Below are positions 43,481-57,074 of a stretch of DNA of 64,000 nt, piece by piece (positions within the stretch are counted from its first letter, which is position 1; each line of letters begins with the position of its first letter). The DNA is from Leptodactylus fallax (taxonomy: Eukaryota > Chordata > Amphibia > Anura > Leptodactylidae). The notes below the pieces were generated by a model. The model saw only the letters and a program-made list of their open reading frames with translations, searched no databases and was not told the DNA's origin. A program made the position numbers and the translations under genes. Location of the stretch: assembly GCA_947044405.1 (NCBI GenBank), contig CAMRHE010000354.1, positions 434,001 through 498,000 on the forward strand. The letters run 5' to 3'.

Positions 43481-44515
43481 ACAATACGGGTCTATCTTTT
43501 ACACCCCTGATATAGAAGACAGACCAATATCCCCATATGATTAAGCAAACATAAGCACAGAAGTTTCTATAGTAGTGTTTATCACATTTGCAAAAGGCTG
43601 GAGAATTAGAAAGTCTTTCAATAATAAAATGTAACTTTTAATAAAAAAATGAAATAAATCTATAAACTTAAATACACCCCAAAGATGAATTAAAAATATT
43701 GACTGTAAATTCTAGACAGGTATATGTGGATCTGACGGCCGCCTTTAACCTTAACCCCAGTTTGAATCTGGGAAATATATTATACAATCAGATGTGGGAC
43801 CACCGATACATAAGTGTCCGCCTTCCCCTGTTATTACTGAGTATACACTCCCTCTTCTACTATACAAAGAGGGGTATAAGAGAAACTAAGATTTATCAAG
43901 TTTGTCTTCTGATAAATATTTTTTCTCTCTCAGAAGATATATCAATCACTTTGTGCAAAAAATAGGGGCAGGGTGGACCTCATCAATAGTAACAGATAAA
44001 AAACCCTGTGAAACCTGTCTCTAGATGTGACCACTACTCTATATCTTTATGTTTCCCTTCTCCCCCTTTTCTTTCCTCCTCTCTTTCCCATATACTTCAG
44101 GAAAAGAGGGAAATAAAAGACATACAGACACAAAGAGCTATCGATATAGAATACTTCATCCCATATAAACGGGATCCGCTCTAATAAGAATGGTATTCAT
44201 GGGAAGATGCAGATAGCCATACTTAGACAAAATGTCATAAATAGCTTAGGGTTTTTTTTAGGGGTAATTTATCGAGCCTTTTGTGCTTTTTTTTCTAAAT
44301 GTTCTGCTCCTCAGCTAATGCTTTAAGGCTTTATCTTTCTCTTTGTGCCTATTTTCATGACCTATCACATGTCTCGTCACTTCGCTTTCTGAGTGAGGTA
44401 GGTGGCTGTGGCTTATCTGGAGTAACAGGTTGACAATGTATTCCTCTTCATTTTCCACCGCCGGCATTTTCACCGCGGTCTAGCCGCCGGGGATGACAAT
44501 GCAGAGCAGAGATAC
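43481..44515. repeat. Block H, first U4 copy
   Basis: Matches 2031-3060; conserved core at 43699-43965. Confidence 0.5.
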
Positions 44516-46031
44516 AGGGAATAAGAGCAGAGATGCGTCTTTGTGGCCACCAACCCACGGCCCAATGCATAGATAATGATCCTTTTATAGATATGTAAAT
44601 CATACAGCAAGTGCATCCGGGCCGGGCCAGATTTGGGAAATTTGCTTATAGACAGCTGAGGAACACGCGGAGAGGGTGAACATGTTATTCACAACTACAG
44701 GGGTGCTGCGGCGCTGCAATTCCAGAGGAGAGCTGAAGCACTTGCACCTGTCTGTAGGTAAAGCTGGCAAGTCAGCCCCGCCTCCAGTGCACCTGAGGGC
44801 TGTAAATCTATAAATAGATGAATATCTCTGCATTACTTTAGCAGTTTCTGCTCCTATTACCCATACACAGCGCTATTATTGGTTTGGCAGACCTGTCAGA
44901 TTCCCTTTAATGTGCTCCTTTATCTATATTGGTGCACCAGTGTCTCTCCCAGTGTAACATGGATCTGATTATTGAATCTGTTTTTGACTTTAAGGGGTTT
45001 TCTGAGCAAAAAATATTAATAACTTCTCCTTAAAAAAGGTCATCAATGTCAGATTGTATTAGCTGTTCTCAGCAGCTAATACATAGAGAATGGATCAGGA
45101 AGCAGATAGCTCCGTTCTGTGCATAGTGGCTATATCAGGTACTGCAGGTCAGCTCCCATTCATTTGTAAGGAAGCCAAGTTGCAGTAACTCAGTTCAGCC
45201 ACTACCCAGAGAGCGGAGCTGTCTTCTTCCTGATCCATTCTCTGTCATGAGCTGCTGAAAACAGCTATTTAAATGAGGTGTTGGGCGTCAGACCCCCACC
45301 AAGTTGATATTTCAGGGTTCAGGGAAAGCTGGGTAGTACAGCATGTGGAGTAGTGTTAAGGAATACTGAATACTACATTTATCTAAATAAATCCCACTCC
45401 TTGCTACATAATTGTGCCATATCACGTCAAATGTGATTTTCAGGGTCCCGGAAAGCTGGGTAGCATACCAGGTGCTGCTGAGTATTAAATATATTTAAAT
45501 AAACTCTCCTCCTTGCTCTGCAATGGTTCCTTAACATGACAGATGTATTTTTCAGGGTCCCAAGAAAGCTGGGTAACATACCAGTCATACAGTCAGTGCT
45601 GTCATACAGACTGCCACTGAAGCAAAATCTAAGTTATAACACAGACAGCTAGTTTTCAGAACTCTGGGAAAGCTGGGTGATTAGCACAATGTAGATAAAA
45701 GCCACTATAATTTGATCCTCCCTGCTTCCTTGTATAATTCATGCTCTGGAGCTGCTTTTTCTCCATTACACTCAATAGCACTCCATTATATCGTTAGACT
45801 CAATGTGAGCTAAGCCCCGCCCCCTCTCAAACGTCCTGTGATGTCATGCTAGGGCTTGTAGCCAGTGTTCAGCTAGTATTGGCACTGTACAGAGGCAGGA
45901 AGCAATGTCTCCAAGATTACTGCTAAACTGCTGAGAGCTGCAGACATAGCTAGAGATGGATTATATCATTCAGATTTCTGTTTTAATCTTTGGATTTCAG
46001 GGTTTAGTGTCCCTTTAAGATAAAAATAGAC
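44516..46031. repeat. Second head block, arm hairpin and GAAAGCTGGGTA repeats, U4
   Basis: Matches 3061-4579. Inverted repeat at about 45067-45270, degenerate repeats at about 45315-45690. No gene. Confidence 0.6.
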
Positions 46032-46105
46032 TGGCCCGTACGGGGATCGAACTCACGACCTTGGCGTTATTTGCACCACGCTCTAACAAACTGAGCTAAC
46101 CGGCC
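46032..46105 (-). tRNA. tRNA-Ile-AAT: tRNA-Ile (AAT), degraded, U33 lost
   Basis: 74 nt. The anticodon AAT is kept, but the loop reads CAAATAA, so invariant U33 is A, which should disturb the U-turn needed for decoding. It also has G18 to T (shared with 4580) and an A-C mismatch at T-stem position 52. Probably a pseudogene although tRNA-shaped. Confidence 0.8.
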
Positions 46106-46141
46106 ATATAGAGGGTCAGGTTTATCTTCTGTGTCTTAGAA

Positions 46142-46314
46142 TTAAAGGGGCTGTCCATGAGTTGGTGCCCGGACAGTATACAGAGCACAGAGTTTACTGC
46201 TTCTGGAAGCTGATTGTTCTGGGGGCTGGCTGTCCGCCCCTCACTGATCGGGTATTTAGCACTTATCCTGAGGATAGGTCATAAAAAAAACTTAAATCTG
46301 GACAACCCCTTTAA
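46142..46314. mobile_element. TTAA-ended MITE, U4
   Basis: Same element as 4690-4863. Confidence 0.7.
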
Positions 46315-46464
46315 GTTCTATTGATAAGTGTGGGTTCTCTTCATGCAGTTATAACACATTTTGTTGATTTTTCATTTGTTAGAGGATTATTTTTCTATAT
46401 TCTGTGCTCTTCTTCTATTACTTTGTATCATTTTAGTTAATTTTGAAACTAACAAAAGTTTAGC

Positions 46465-46536
46465 CTCCCCGTCGGGGAATCGAACCCCGGTCTCCCGCGT
46501 GACAGGCGGGGATACTTACCACTATACTAACGAGGA
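46465..46536 (-). tRNA. tRNA-Asp-GTC: tRNA-Asp (GTC)
   Basis: 72 nt, identical to 5014-5085. Confidence 0.96.
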
Positions 46537-47411
46537 ATTGCTATACAGGTTTCCTTAAAGGGAAGCATCGAATATTTCTATAGGATCCATTCTATGTTCG
46601 GACCCTCCATGCTTATTTTAACCCAGGATAGTTTGATTGTTCAGATATTATTTGTAGCTTCTTTTCTGTCAAACCAATAGATGAAGCCCCTTAACAAAAG
46701 GTTCCCCTATAATACCTCAAAATTCCCTAAAAAATGGATTTTCAAGCATCTTTTCTACAAAAATGTTTCAAGGTGAATAGGAAGTTACATTCTTAAAGTA
46801 TAACTCCCGTTTATTTTTATTTTTTTCACTATTGTGTCGGGTGGGGGGTGCGGGGGTGCGGTGACCGTTTTTGTAATATACTTTATTATCCTATCTAATT
46901 TCCTTTTTATTATAAAACAGGCTGTAACATTCTCCTTAGCAACCTCTAACTGAGCTGTTACTAGGGAAAGTCTGTACACAGTTATATTGTGAATATGCAG
47001 AGCTGAAGCATTTACCAAAGGGGAGACGGTCACTTCACATGGCTGTATTTCTGGTTTTATACTGCCTAGAAAAATGGTTCTGGTATCACAAGAAAGCTGA
47101 AATTCTCAGCTTTCATATGATGCCAAGATTTAAGAACTATATAAGAGCTATAACTTAATCAGATATCATTCAGCCTGTTTGTATGATGGGTCAGAACAGA
47201 CTTGTATGACAGCAATGTCATATTAGCCTAAGAAAAATACTATAAATCTAGCAAACACACACATGCATACTAAAGAAACACACAAAACTGTACAGATGAA
47301 GGATACTATCATCATAGGTCAGATCATTTGGCTTCCCATGACCATGTGGCGATAATATATAGCTGTAGAAAGTTTATCCACAACTAATATGAAGAAGTTG
47401 TAAAAGTGTAA
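46537..47411. repeat. Asp-Glu spacer, U4
   Basis: Matches 5086-5960; no gene. Confidence 0.55.
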
Positions 47412-47483
47412 TTCCTTGACTGGGAATCAAACCTGTGCCGCTGCGGTGAGAGCACCAAATGCTAACCACTAGACCACCAGGGA
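47412..47483 (-). pseudogene. tRNA-Glu pseudogene
   Basis: 72 nt with many changes from intact Glu: acceptor and T-stem pairs lost, T loop TTTGATT (C56 to T), G28-A42 mismatch in the anticodon stem, and the same G22 and position-27 changes as 5961. CTC is still readable. It differs from its U1 partner at about seven bases plus one indel, all within about 45 bp, while the flanks are identical. Confidence 0.85.
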
Positions 47484-48088
47484 AGCTGTTTATTAGTGTG
47501 TGCTTCCTCTTTCATGACAGTAGTGGTCACCATTTTAGTTGCTTTCTCCAAACCAAAGTGAAATAGTTAGTGTTCATTCAATCCAATCTTTTTTGGAAAG
47601 TTTGGCCCTAAACCGGTTTGTTCCAAACTGTTTTTCTCATCTCTATAAGTAACATCAGACCCATTGGTTCCTCCATTTCAGGATATGTTCACGTGGCATA
47701 TATTACAGACTGAAAAATAGGGAGCTAATCTCCAGGGAAATGAACCTATAAAATCCAGGCCCCTGTGGCGATATTTGTTTTTCCAGTAGCATAGACAGCG
47801 GTAATGAAACAACCAGGACAAGTGTTGGCAGAAAGGAAGTGGTGCAAGCCCCTAAGTTTATTCATATGTAACACCAAATATACATCTTAGGGAGCCCAAG
47901 ACAAATTGCAGCTCCTCAACCAGACTATGTTACTGGCACTGACACTGTATAAACAGCTGAAGCCTCAAACCAGTTTGTTGCCGGCTAGAGATGGGCAAAC
48001 CTTGCAGGATTTGTTTTGGGTTCGATTGGCTCGGGTCCCAGATTAGTTTCGTGTTGAATAAGTTCGGTATGAACCACACCTTAAAATG
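47484..48088. repeat. Post-Glu spacer, U4 second
   Basis: Matches 6034-6637; no gene. Confidence 0.55.
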
Positions 48089-48158
48089 GCTTAAAACATA
48101 GTTTAGAACACTTTCAGGGCTCCTAGGAACCTATCTATAAAACATAGTGTATGACACT
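48089..48158. repeat. Collapsed 46-bp minisatellite, U4
   Basis: Matches 6638-6707. Confidence 0.8.
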
Positions 48159-49140
48159 GCCTTGGATATAGAAGACAGACCAATATCCCCATATGATTAA
48201 GCAAACATAAGCACAGAAGTTTCTATAGTAGTGTTTATCACATTTGCAAAAGGCTGGAGAATTAGAAAGTCTTTCAATAATAAAACGTAACTTTTAATAA
48301 ATAAATGAAATAAAAAAATCTGTAAACTTAAATACACCCCAAAAATGAATTAAAAATATAGACTGTGTAAATTCTAGACAGGTATATGTGAATCTGACGG
48401 CCGCCTTTAACCTTAACCCCAGTTTGAATCTGGGAAATATATTATACAATCAGATGTGGGACCACCGATACATAAGTGTCCGCCTTCCCCTGTTATTACT
48501 GAGTATACACTCCCTCTTCTATTATACAAAGAGGGGTATAAGAGAAACTCAGATTTATCAAGTTTGTCTTCTGATAAATATTTTTTCTCTCTCAGAAGAT
48601 ATATAAATCGCTTTGTGCAAAAAATAGGGGCAGGGCGGACCTCATCAATAGTAACAGATAAAAAAAACCCTGTGAAACCTGTCTCTAGATGTGACCACTA
48701 CTCTATATCTTTATGTTTCCCTTTTCCCCTTTTCTTTCCTCCTCTCTTTCCCATATACTTCAGGAAAAGAGGGAAATAAAAGACATACAGACACAAAGAG
48801 CTATCGATATAGAATACTTCATCCCATATAAATGGGATCCGCTCTAATAAGAAAGGTATTCATGGGAAGATGCAGATAGCCATACTTAGACAAAATGTCA
48901 TAAATAGCTTAGGGGGGTTTTTAGGGGTATTTATCGAGCCTTTTTTGCCTTTTTTTCTGAATGTTCTGCTCCTCTGCTAATACTTTAAGGCTTTATCTTT
49001 CTTTTTGTGCCTATTTTCATGACCCATCACATGTCTCGTCACTTCGCTTTCTGGATGAGGTAGGTGGACGTGGCTTATCTGGAGTAACAGGTTGACAATA
49101 TATTCCTCTTCCTTTTCCACCGCCAGCATTTTCGCCGTGG
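48159..49140. repeat. Block H, second U4 copy
   Basis: Matches 6708-7680. The plus frame is shortened by a TAA (ATATAAATC), which argues against a selected protein. Confidence 0.5.
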
Positions 49141-50329
49141 TCTAGCCGCAGGGGATGACGATGCAGAGCATCAGACGAATGGGCCTAATCTTGAGGGAGT
49201 CTCGAGCCGCGAACCCTGCGATAAGATTGAGCAGGACGCTTCTTTTTTCTGTGTCCTGCTGCGATCTCTGCCCCCCATTGAAAACAATGGGAAGCAGATT
49301 CCAGGAGGAATCTTCTCCAGATTCGGGGGTGAAATCCGCTCCCAAATCTGCGGCAAATTCCTCCGTGTGAACACACCCTAAAGGTGCAGAAATACACCAA
49401 TAATAAATGTACAAGAGGCCCTTGTTCAATGAATCATCATATCAAGTCTACTGCATGACATCCTGTATTCTAGATCATACTGTGATGACCTTGTTGCTGT
49501 GTAATACCGGTTACGCTAGGTTCACACTAGCATTGCCTGTCTGTTGTTGTGGTCCGTCAGACCACTAGACCGCTGTGAACTCAGCTTTAGAGTCCCAATC
49601 CTGTACCAAGGAAGCTCAAAACATCATGGGGCAGATTTATGAAGACTGGCGTTACTCATGCCAGTCTTCATAGCCCAGGAGTCGGTGCAGGGGTGATGAG
49701 GTGCACGCTTCCTCATAAATGAGACAAACCCTCCCCCGGACTGTGAGCCTAGGGTAAAAAGTATGCAGCTCGTAGCTGGTGTACAATTCCCACATCAAAA
49801 GTCACACTTTTCTTTTGCAAAATAAACACTTTTGTGACTTTTTATGACTTGTACATCAGAAAACTGTAATAAAGATGACCCCCTGTGTCTACTAAAAAAA
49901 CATTATAATAAAAGTTGCAAAAAATGGAAAAAAAAGTTTTTGAACTAAAGATATTTCAAAAAGTACAACTGGCCCATTTCATGCACGCGCCTGAACAGAC
50001 GGCGGCAGCAGACACCGCAGCGCCAGGGACAGGTCAGGAGGATTTTCTTTCATGTCTCACTTTTCCTGGCGGCCTCTGGGAGTGGTCACTTTAATGGCAC
50101 CAAATGTTACTGGCAGTCATACATCTCAAAAAGAGAGGTCAGGGGGAAACAGATGTGGTGGTGCCTCTAATAAAGTGGCCATTCCTTGTGGCCTTATAAG
50201 CCACTCTTGGGTTTGACTATTATGTACTCGTGGTGTAGCAATGTCTTCTGGAGCCTCTAGGGGCCCAAAGGTCTCTGTACAACATAAGAGGACACCAGCT
50301 TTATAGATTCTCTTCTTTCATAGGACTCT
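49141..50329. repeat. Interspersed-repeat mosaic, U4
   Basis: Matches 7681-8878, including the small hairpins. No gene. Confidence 0.5.
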
Positions 50330-50508
50330 GAGGTTGCAGTGATGTCTGTATCATTTCCAGAGATATCACTGATTGAAAACAGAGTCGGGATTAGGATATT
50401 TATATGCAGCTGTATAATAAATATGATATAAAAATCCCAATCCCGACTGTATTTTCTACCAGTGATATCTCTGGAAATAATATAGACATCACTGTAACCT
50501 TAGTATTA
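50330..50508. repeat. Hairpin element with 70-bp arms, U4
   Basis: Matches 8879-9057. Pairing is slightly better here (ATTTCCAGAGATATCACT). Confidence 0.7.
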
Positions 50509-50558
50509 GAATCTCCTTTCATATGTCACCACAGTCGGGATTGGGATTTTTATATCAT

Positions 50559-52075
50559 ACTAGCAGAAGGACCCGGCTTCGCACGGGTATATTTCATTTT
50601 TTGTTTGTGTAGTGACCCCATAAGAATTGGCCAGTTTTGCACTTGATATCCAGTATGGCAGTCCAGTATAGGTATAGTCTATTTATGACTGTGTTGTTAT
50701 GGAAACCTGGTAAATGAAATGTGAATTTATATTGGCTGATGCACATCATATGACTGAATATTTAAGGACCTACGCACTGCTATTGAATCATACAGGTCAT
50801 AAATAGCTTGGTTGCAATGGAAACCTGGTGTAATGCTATGTGTCTGTCGAGACTGAAGAACTTGTGATTTTCCATTGGTCCATAAGCATCATGTGATCAT
50901 GTGTATCTCAGTTTGGAAATCCGTGAAAGACCTGCGATCGGTTGTTATGGAAAACCTGGAGTAAAGCTGTGTGTATGTGACCTTGTGTAACAGTGTCATC
51001 CACAGCGCCCTGCCCCTTTAAAGCTGACCCATAGCCCCTGATATTTTTTTTTTTTTTTTTAACAGGCCATTACCTGCTGGTGTAACACTAGCAGGTAACG
51101 GGCCCTATTCACTTACCGATCCCCGCTCCTGCTCATGGCCGTCTGCGCTTCACCTTCTGCAGAGGCGGCTGTGAGCAGGAGCGGGGAATGGTTAAGTAAG
51201 GCCTGCGGGCTGTGAACCCCACAAACACTGCTATCATTATACTCTGGGGTCTTTTCAGCAGACTCCTTTGCGACGTCCCAGACGTCGGTGGGCCAGTCCG
51301 ACGTCATTATGAGTCGAGATGCATGCCTGGCTCACGTGACATTTGGTCCAACATTGAAGAGGTAGCGGGGAGTGCGCATAATACTATATCAAGGTCCCAC
51401 TATGATACTGTGATCAGGGGCCACTATGGGGCAGAATACTGTGTGCAAAGGCCACTATAAGGCCTAATAGTGTGTGCAGGGGCCACTATGGGGCATATTA
51501 GTGTATACAGGAATGCAGTTTGTGCGGGGGAGAGGTGGTTGCCGGGGGGGGGGGGGGGTCCCATGTCAAATGTTCGCCTTGGGGCCCAGCCATTGCTAGT
51601 TACGCCACTGAGTCCAGTATAGGTACAGTCTATTTATGGCTGTGTTGTTAAGGAAACCTGGTAAATTAAATGTGAACTTATATTGGCTGATACACCTGAT
51701 ATGACTGAATATTTAAGGACCTGCGAACTGCAATTGACTCATACAGGTCATAAATAGCTTGGTTGCTTTGGAAACCTGTGTGCCTGAGGAGAGTAAGTGC
51801 CTGCAAGCTCTTATTGGCTGATAAGATACATGTGACCGAGTGTATGGCAGTTGGAATATGAGTGAAAGACTTGCAGGCTTGTATTAGCTAATGTTGGTCA
51901 TTTTTTGGGAATACTGTATCTCAGGAACGGTACGTCCAAGAGAGCTAAGACCCAGTCTAAAATATTCCTGGACACCTGATGTACATGTGTGCCAAATTTG
52001 GTGAGGATCGGTCCAGTCGTTTAGTCATGCATAAAGAACAGACAGACAGACAGAAACTCATTTTTATATATATAT
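50559..52075. repeat. ACTAGCAGAAG...(GACA)n repeat, U4 copy 1
   Basis: Matches 9108-10620. Confidence 0.6.
51032..51610. mobile_element. hAT-type MITE, 5'-truncated, U4
   Basis: Matches 9582-10155; right end TAGTTACGCCACTG followed by AGTCCAGT. Confidence 0.65.
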
Positions 52076-53280
52076 ACTAGCAGAAGGGCCCGGCTTCGCA
52101 CGGGTACATTTCATTTTTTGTTTGTGTAGTGGCCCCATAAGAATTGGCCAGTTTTGCACTTGATTTATAGTATGGCAGTCCAGTATAGGTACAGTCTATT
52201 TATGGCTGTGTTGCTATGGAAACCTGGTAAATTAAATGTGAACTTGGCTGATGCACATGATATGACTGAATATTTAAGGACCTGCGAACTGCTATTGACT
52301 CATACTCATTGGTTGCTATGGAAAACCTGGAGAAAAGCTGTGTGTATGTGACCTTGTGTAACAGTGTCATCCACAGCACCCTGCCCCTTTAAAGCTGACC
52401 CACAGAAGTAAAGAAAAATGGCTGGGTTGTTATGGAAACATGGAGTGCAGCTGTGTGCATGTGGCTGAGAATGCCTTGTCAGATTGGAGACGGGCTTGGG
52501 TCTGCTGGGTTGTTTCAGCAGCTCGCTGTTGTCTGTAACATACCTTTTCAGATTGGAGACGGGCTTGGGTCTGCTGACAGTTTTCATTAGCTCGAGCAGC
52601 AGCCATGTGTTTTACTGCAGGGGGCATGAATAGTTTAAAAACGTTTCAATTTATAAGAATGCTGACATCCAGTATGGCAGCCCAGTCAGTGGTGTAAATA
52701 CCGGGGTAGCGGCTGCCACAGGGCCTGGGACATTACGGTTCCCAGCAGGCCCCTGATGTTTTTTTTTTTTTAATAAGCCGTTACCCGACAAACACTGCTA
52801 TCATTATACTCTGAGTCCAGTATAGGTACATTCTATTTATGGCTGTGTTGTTATGAAAACCTGTTAAATTATATGTGAACTTATATTGGCTGATACATAT
52901 GATATGACTGAATATTTAAGGACCTGCGAACTGCTATTGGCTAATACAGGTCATAAATAGCTTGGTTGCTATGGAAACCTGCGTGCCTGAGGAGACTAAG
53001 CGCCTGCGAGCTTCTATTGGCTGATAAGGGATATGTGACCGTGTGTATGGCAGTTGGAATATGAGTGAAAGACTTGCAGGCTTGTATTAGCTAATGCTGG
53101 TCATTTTTTGGGAATACTGTATCTCAGGAATGATACATCCTTTAGAGCTGCGACCCAGTCTAAAATATTCCCGGACACTTGATGTACATGTGTGCCAAAT
53201 TTGGTGAGGATCGGTCCAGTCGTTTGGTCGCGCATAAAGAACAGACAGACAGACAGACAGAAACTCATTTTTATATATAT
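52076..53280. repeat. ACTAGCAGAAG...(GACA)n repeat, U4 copy 2
   Basis: Matches 10621-11826. Confidence 0.6.
52687..52813. mobile_element. hAT-type MITE deletion derivative, U4
   Basis: Matches 11232-11357. Confidence 0.6.
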
Positions 53281-53499
53281 AAGAGATAAGAGATATATCA
53301 GAGGTCTCCAATGACCAGTACGGGGCTGTGAATCACTTGGTACCGAGTCGACCCGGACATTGTGGACCTCTATGGGCAACTCGGTGTTGGCTGATGCTCC
53401 TGTGCTGCTCGTAATCCACAACATAGGGGCATCGGCCGACACCTGGTAAGTGTCCACAGAACCCGTTTTTGAGAGGCTACACTAGCAGATCACTTTCTA

Positions 53500-53676
53500 C
53501 TTACCTGCTTACTAATGCAGCTCCCGGGATCTCTTCTGACACACAGGATGTGCGCATCTTCTATTCTAGTCCCAGAACCTTCGCTATGGTGCCGCTGGGA
53601 CTGGGGAGCAGAATAGAAGATGCGCACATTCTGTGTGTCAGAAGAGATCCCGGGAGCTGCATTAGTAATCAGGTAG
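53500..53676. repeat. Long palindrome, U4
   Basis: Matches 12044-12222, but the right edge reads CAGGTAGTTAATGG, so the outward donor-like CAGGTAAGT is lost on that side. Confidence 0.85.
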
Positions 53677-53689
53677 TTAATGGAAATAT

Positions 53690-54078
53690 AATGGAGGGGG
53701 ACTATTACCTGTAGGGGGCACTACTAGGGCTCTTTTACAGTAATAATGCCCCCCACAGGTAGTAGTTCTTCCCCACCCACACACATAGGTAATGTTATTA
53801 ACTGTAGGGGGCATTATTACTGTAATAGAGACCTAGTAATGTCCCCACAGGTAATAGCCCCCCTCCCCCACACACAGGTTAAATTACCAAATTAATAACA
53901 TTACCTATGGTGGCCACTATTACAGTTACCATAGTGCCCCACAGTTAATAACAGTCCCCTCACACACAGGTAATGATATGAACTGGTGGGGGGCACTATT
54001 ACTGTACTAGTGCCATTGTAGCTTCCCCCACAGGAATATTTCCTGTGGGGGGCACTATTACAGTAATAGAGCACCCTG
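53690..54078. repeat. Palindromic minisatellite, U4
   Basis: Matches 12238-12612 with a somewhat different internal repeat set. Confidence 0.75.
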
Positions 54079-54353
54079 AGTGATGGTCCCCACTGCCCTA
54101 CCTATACTTTATAAAGGGAACTCTCTCCATATCACCCATAATTGAGTGAGGGCCCCACCCACCAACTTTTATTAAGGAAGCCATCCATACCCCCAATAAG
54201 TTATGCATGATACGGAGAGATCTCCCTTAATAAAGTATAGGGGACTGTATAAATGTAATCATTAAATATACACTTTATTGTGTTTTCTTATGATCCATAT
54301 ATAATACAATTATGGGCTACGATTGATTTAATATCAAAGCAAAAGAGAAAACA

Positions 54354-54426
54354 TGTTTCTGCCCGGTTTCGAACCGGGGACCTTTCGCGTGTTAGGCGAA
54401 CGTGATAACCACTACACTACAGAAAC
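54354..54426 (-). tRNA. tRNA-Val-AAC: tRNA-Val (AAC)
   Basis: 73 nt, consensus; lacks the two substitutions of its U1 partner at 12879. Confidence 0.96.
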
Positions 54427-54804
54427 TGACATGTCCTTAGTTTTTGGCTCATATGGGACAGTGTCACATCTGCGGCAGGACATTCTTCAGTCTCCTGCTA
54501 TGATCTCTGCCTCCCACTGAAAACAATGTGAGGAGGAATCTGGGCGGAATCTGTCACTGATTCGGGGAAGAATCCGGCAAATTCTTTCATGTGAACTTAC
54601 CCCAAGGATAGGTTCTCACTAGCGGTGGAAGTCTGTTATAATAGAGTCCATTATTGCAAAACACAGACGCCTATCATAACGTAAGGTAAATGGACACTAA
54701 CGGATAGTAATGTCCATTATTATGCAGTCTGTTTTTTGGGGGTTTGGGTTTTACTTATTTTTATTTTTTTTTAAGTTCCGCAGAGCTGCCCCATAGACTA
54801 GAGT
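54427..54804. other. Upstream flank of tRNA-Val, U4
   Basis: Matches 12952-13330; no gene. Confidence 0.5.
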
Positions 54805-55151
54805 TTGTACGGCGAGTAAGCAGTGCGGCTCTTCCGTGCTGCCTCGGTACCACTGATCTGCAGGGGCCCTGGCTGTCGGACCCCCGCAGATCTAATATTG
54901 ATGGCCTATCTTAGGGATTATAGTGAGTCCACTACCAGGGAATAAGAGCAGAGATGCGTCTTTGTGGCCACCAACCCACGGCCCAATGCATAGATAAGGA
55001 TCCTTTTATAGATATGTAAATCATACAGCAAGTACATCCGGGGCGGGCCAGGTTTGGGAAATTTGCTTATAGATAGCTGAGGAACACGCAGAGAGGGGGA
55101 AAATGTTATTCACAACTACAGGGGTGCTGCGGCGCTGCAATTCCAGAGGAG
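54805..55151. repeat. Array head block, U5
   Basis: Matches 13331-13677. Confidence 0.7.
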
Positions 55152-56527
55152 ACAAAATCACAGAGGGTGTATATCCATTCCCCTACAGGCATATATGTCA
55201 CAGAATTGGAGTGGAATTCAAAAAAAAAAAAAAATATAATAAAACTTAACATTTATTATAATCTAATAAAAGTGGACAAGCCACTAATTATGTGAGTGTC
55301 TAAAAATATATATGGTACTGTGATGAAGATCACTGGAAACTCATAAATAGAACAAATCTGATTCTAGCCCAATACTCGCATTCCATATGGATAACCCAAA
55401 GCTATAATTAACACATCAGCTGAATGTCTGGTGTCAGAGCAGTATGTGCAGCTCCAAGATCACCTAGGCTGGTATACACACAGCAGTGCTGAGAGTCATT
55501 TATCCCAGCACCACTTAATAAGCTAATGCCTGGTGTCAGAGCAGTAGTGCAGCCCCAAAATTACCTAAGCTGCTATACAAACAAAGCGTTAAGAGTAATA
55601 AATCACAGCACCAATTTGCAAGCTCTAAACAGCTAAGTAAACAACAGCCCTGAGAACAATGGATCCCAGTGCCGATTTAAAAGCTCAACGCATTTCCCTC
55701 ATTAGATTATTGAAATGAGTTTATCAGGAGCAAATAGAAGTGATTATATATACCACATAGCAGGACCTATAATATCTCCAAACGCTACCCCTGCCTCTAG
55801 AACCTGGCAGTGATAAAGCTAGATCCTAGCGTTAGAGTCCATCCCCCTATGCCTAACTCCCCTCTGATTCTCAGGCAATTAGGTATAATCACAGCATTCA
55901 GAAAGCAGTAAAAACTGCAGTTCCCGGGGCTCTAATGGTGAGCCCCGGTACTTAGGATATCCGACGCTCACACTGCACTCAGCTGTAGTTTTAAGCCAAA
56001 GCGCCTGGTACAGGCTCCGCCCACCTGAGGGGCGTACACTGAAAATGAGCCAATAAAATGATAATGCTCGCCCAGCCTCCATCTCGTCACTAGGGGGCGT
56101 GGCCTGTTGCCATAATAAACAATGGTCATGTGGAGACTAAACAGAGTTATCCTAGATAAACGATCACATAGATAAAAGGAACAACTGATCTTATTGTAAT
56201 GTATATCAAAGAGCGATTGCTTCTAAAAGCAAGGGGGAAGGTAGCAGTGTATCTAACTACACACATGTCACCACCAACAATCTCAGATGTCACAGACATA
56301 TATTAAAGAATGAATGTATTGTTACATCCAGATCTACACTATCAACTATGCAGAAACATATATGTTATAGAAACTAGGTAACCACCAAGAGATACTACAC
56401 AACCCCCTATAGAATAGACCAATGATATAAACCTAATTACCGGGCATATTCTATAGACGGACGGATAAAAAAGTTATCTTCACCAGATCCTTCTATACCA
56501 AATAGGTAAATACCCTCTTTTATATTA

Positions 56528-57074
56528 TTACAACATGCTACCTCCCCTAATGTCCATACTTTGATCTTCAACCAGAACATAAATCGCCCCTCTTATATTC
56601 ACAAGGGATAGAATGTTCTTAAATAAATGGAGCAAAGAGATCCCATCATTGAGACCCTTTGGCCTTACACTGTTAAAGCGGAAGATCCATTGTGCTTCCT
56701 TTTGAAGTATCCTCTGGTCCCAATCTCCACCCCGGGTTGGTTTACGGATAACTTCTATTAATTGAAATTTAATCGACATAGGGTCACCTCCATGTTGTTG
56801 CCACACATGAAGACTAAGAGGGCGTTATTCCCTACGCGTAATATTCCCGACATGATCAAGGATTCTCCGTCGTAATTCCCTCTTCGTCTTCCCCACATAA
56901 TTGAGTGGGCATGTACACATCGCAACATACACAACTCCCAACGTCCTGCAATTGGCAAAATCTCTAATCTGAAACTCTGCCCCTGTAGCTGATGCCTTCA
57001 CTACTTTACCACCTTTAATGTAGTCACACGCTCTACAGTTACCGCACTTGTGTCCCTACTGGCCGATTACTTCC
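56528..57074 (-). pseudogene. Penelope-like GIY-YIG endonuclease domain, U5
   Basis: Same reading and same stop as 15054-15600. Confidence 0.83.

Larger units (their letters stand above)
41481..54804. repeat. tRNA array unit U4 (partner of U1)
   Basis: Near-identical to U1 with the same order and junctions, including the truncated Glu at 42271. The offset to U1 is 41480 at the start and 41451-41474 further on; the shifts come from a 62-bp deletion in U1 and two fewer minisatellite copies here. Confidence 0.9.
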
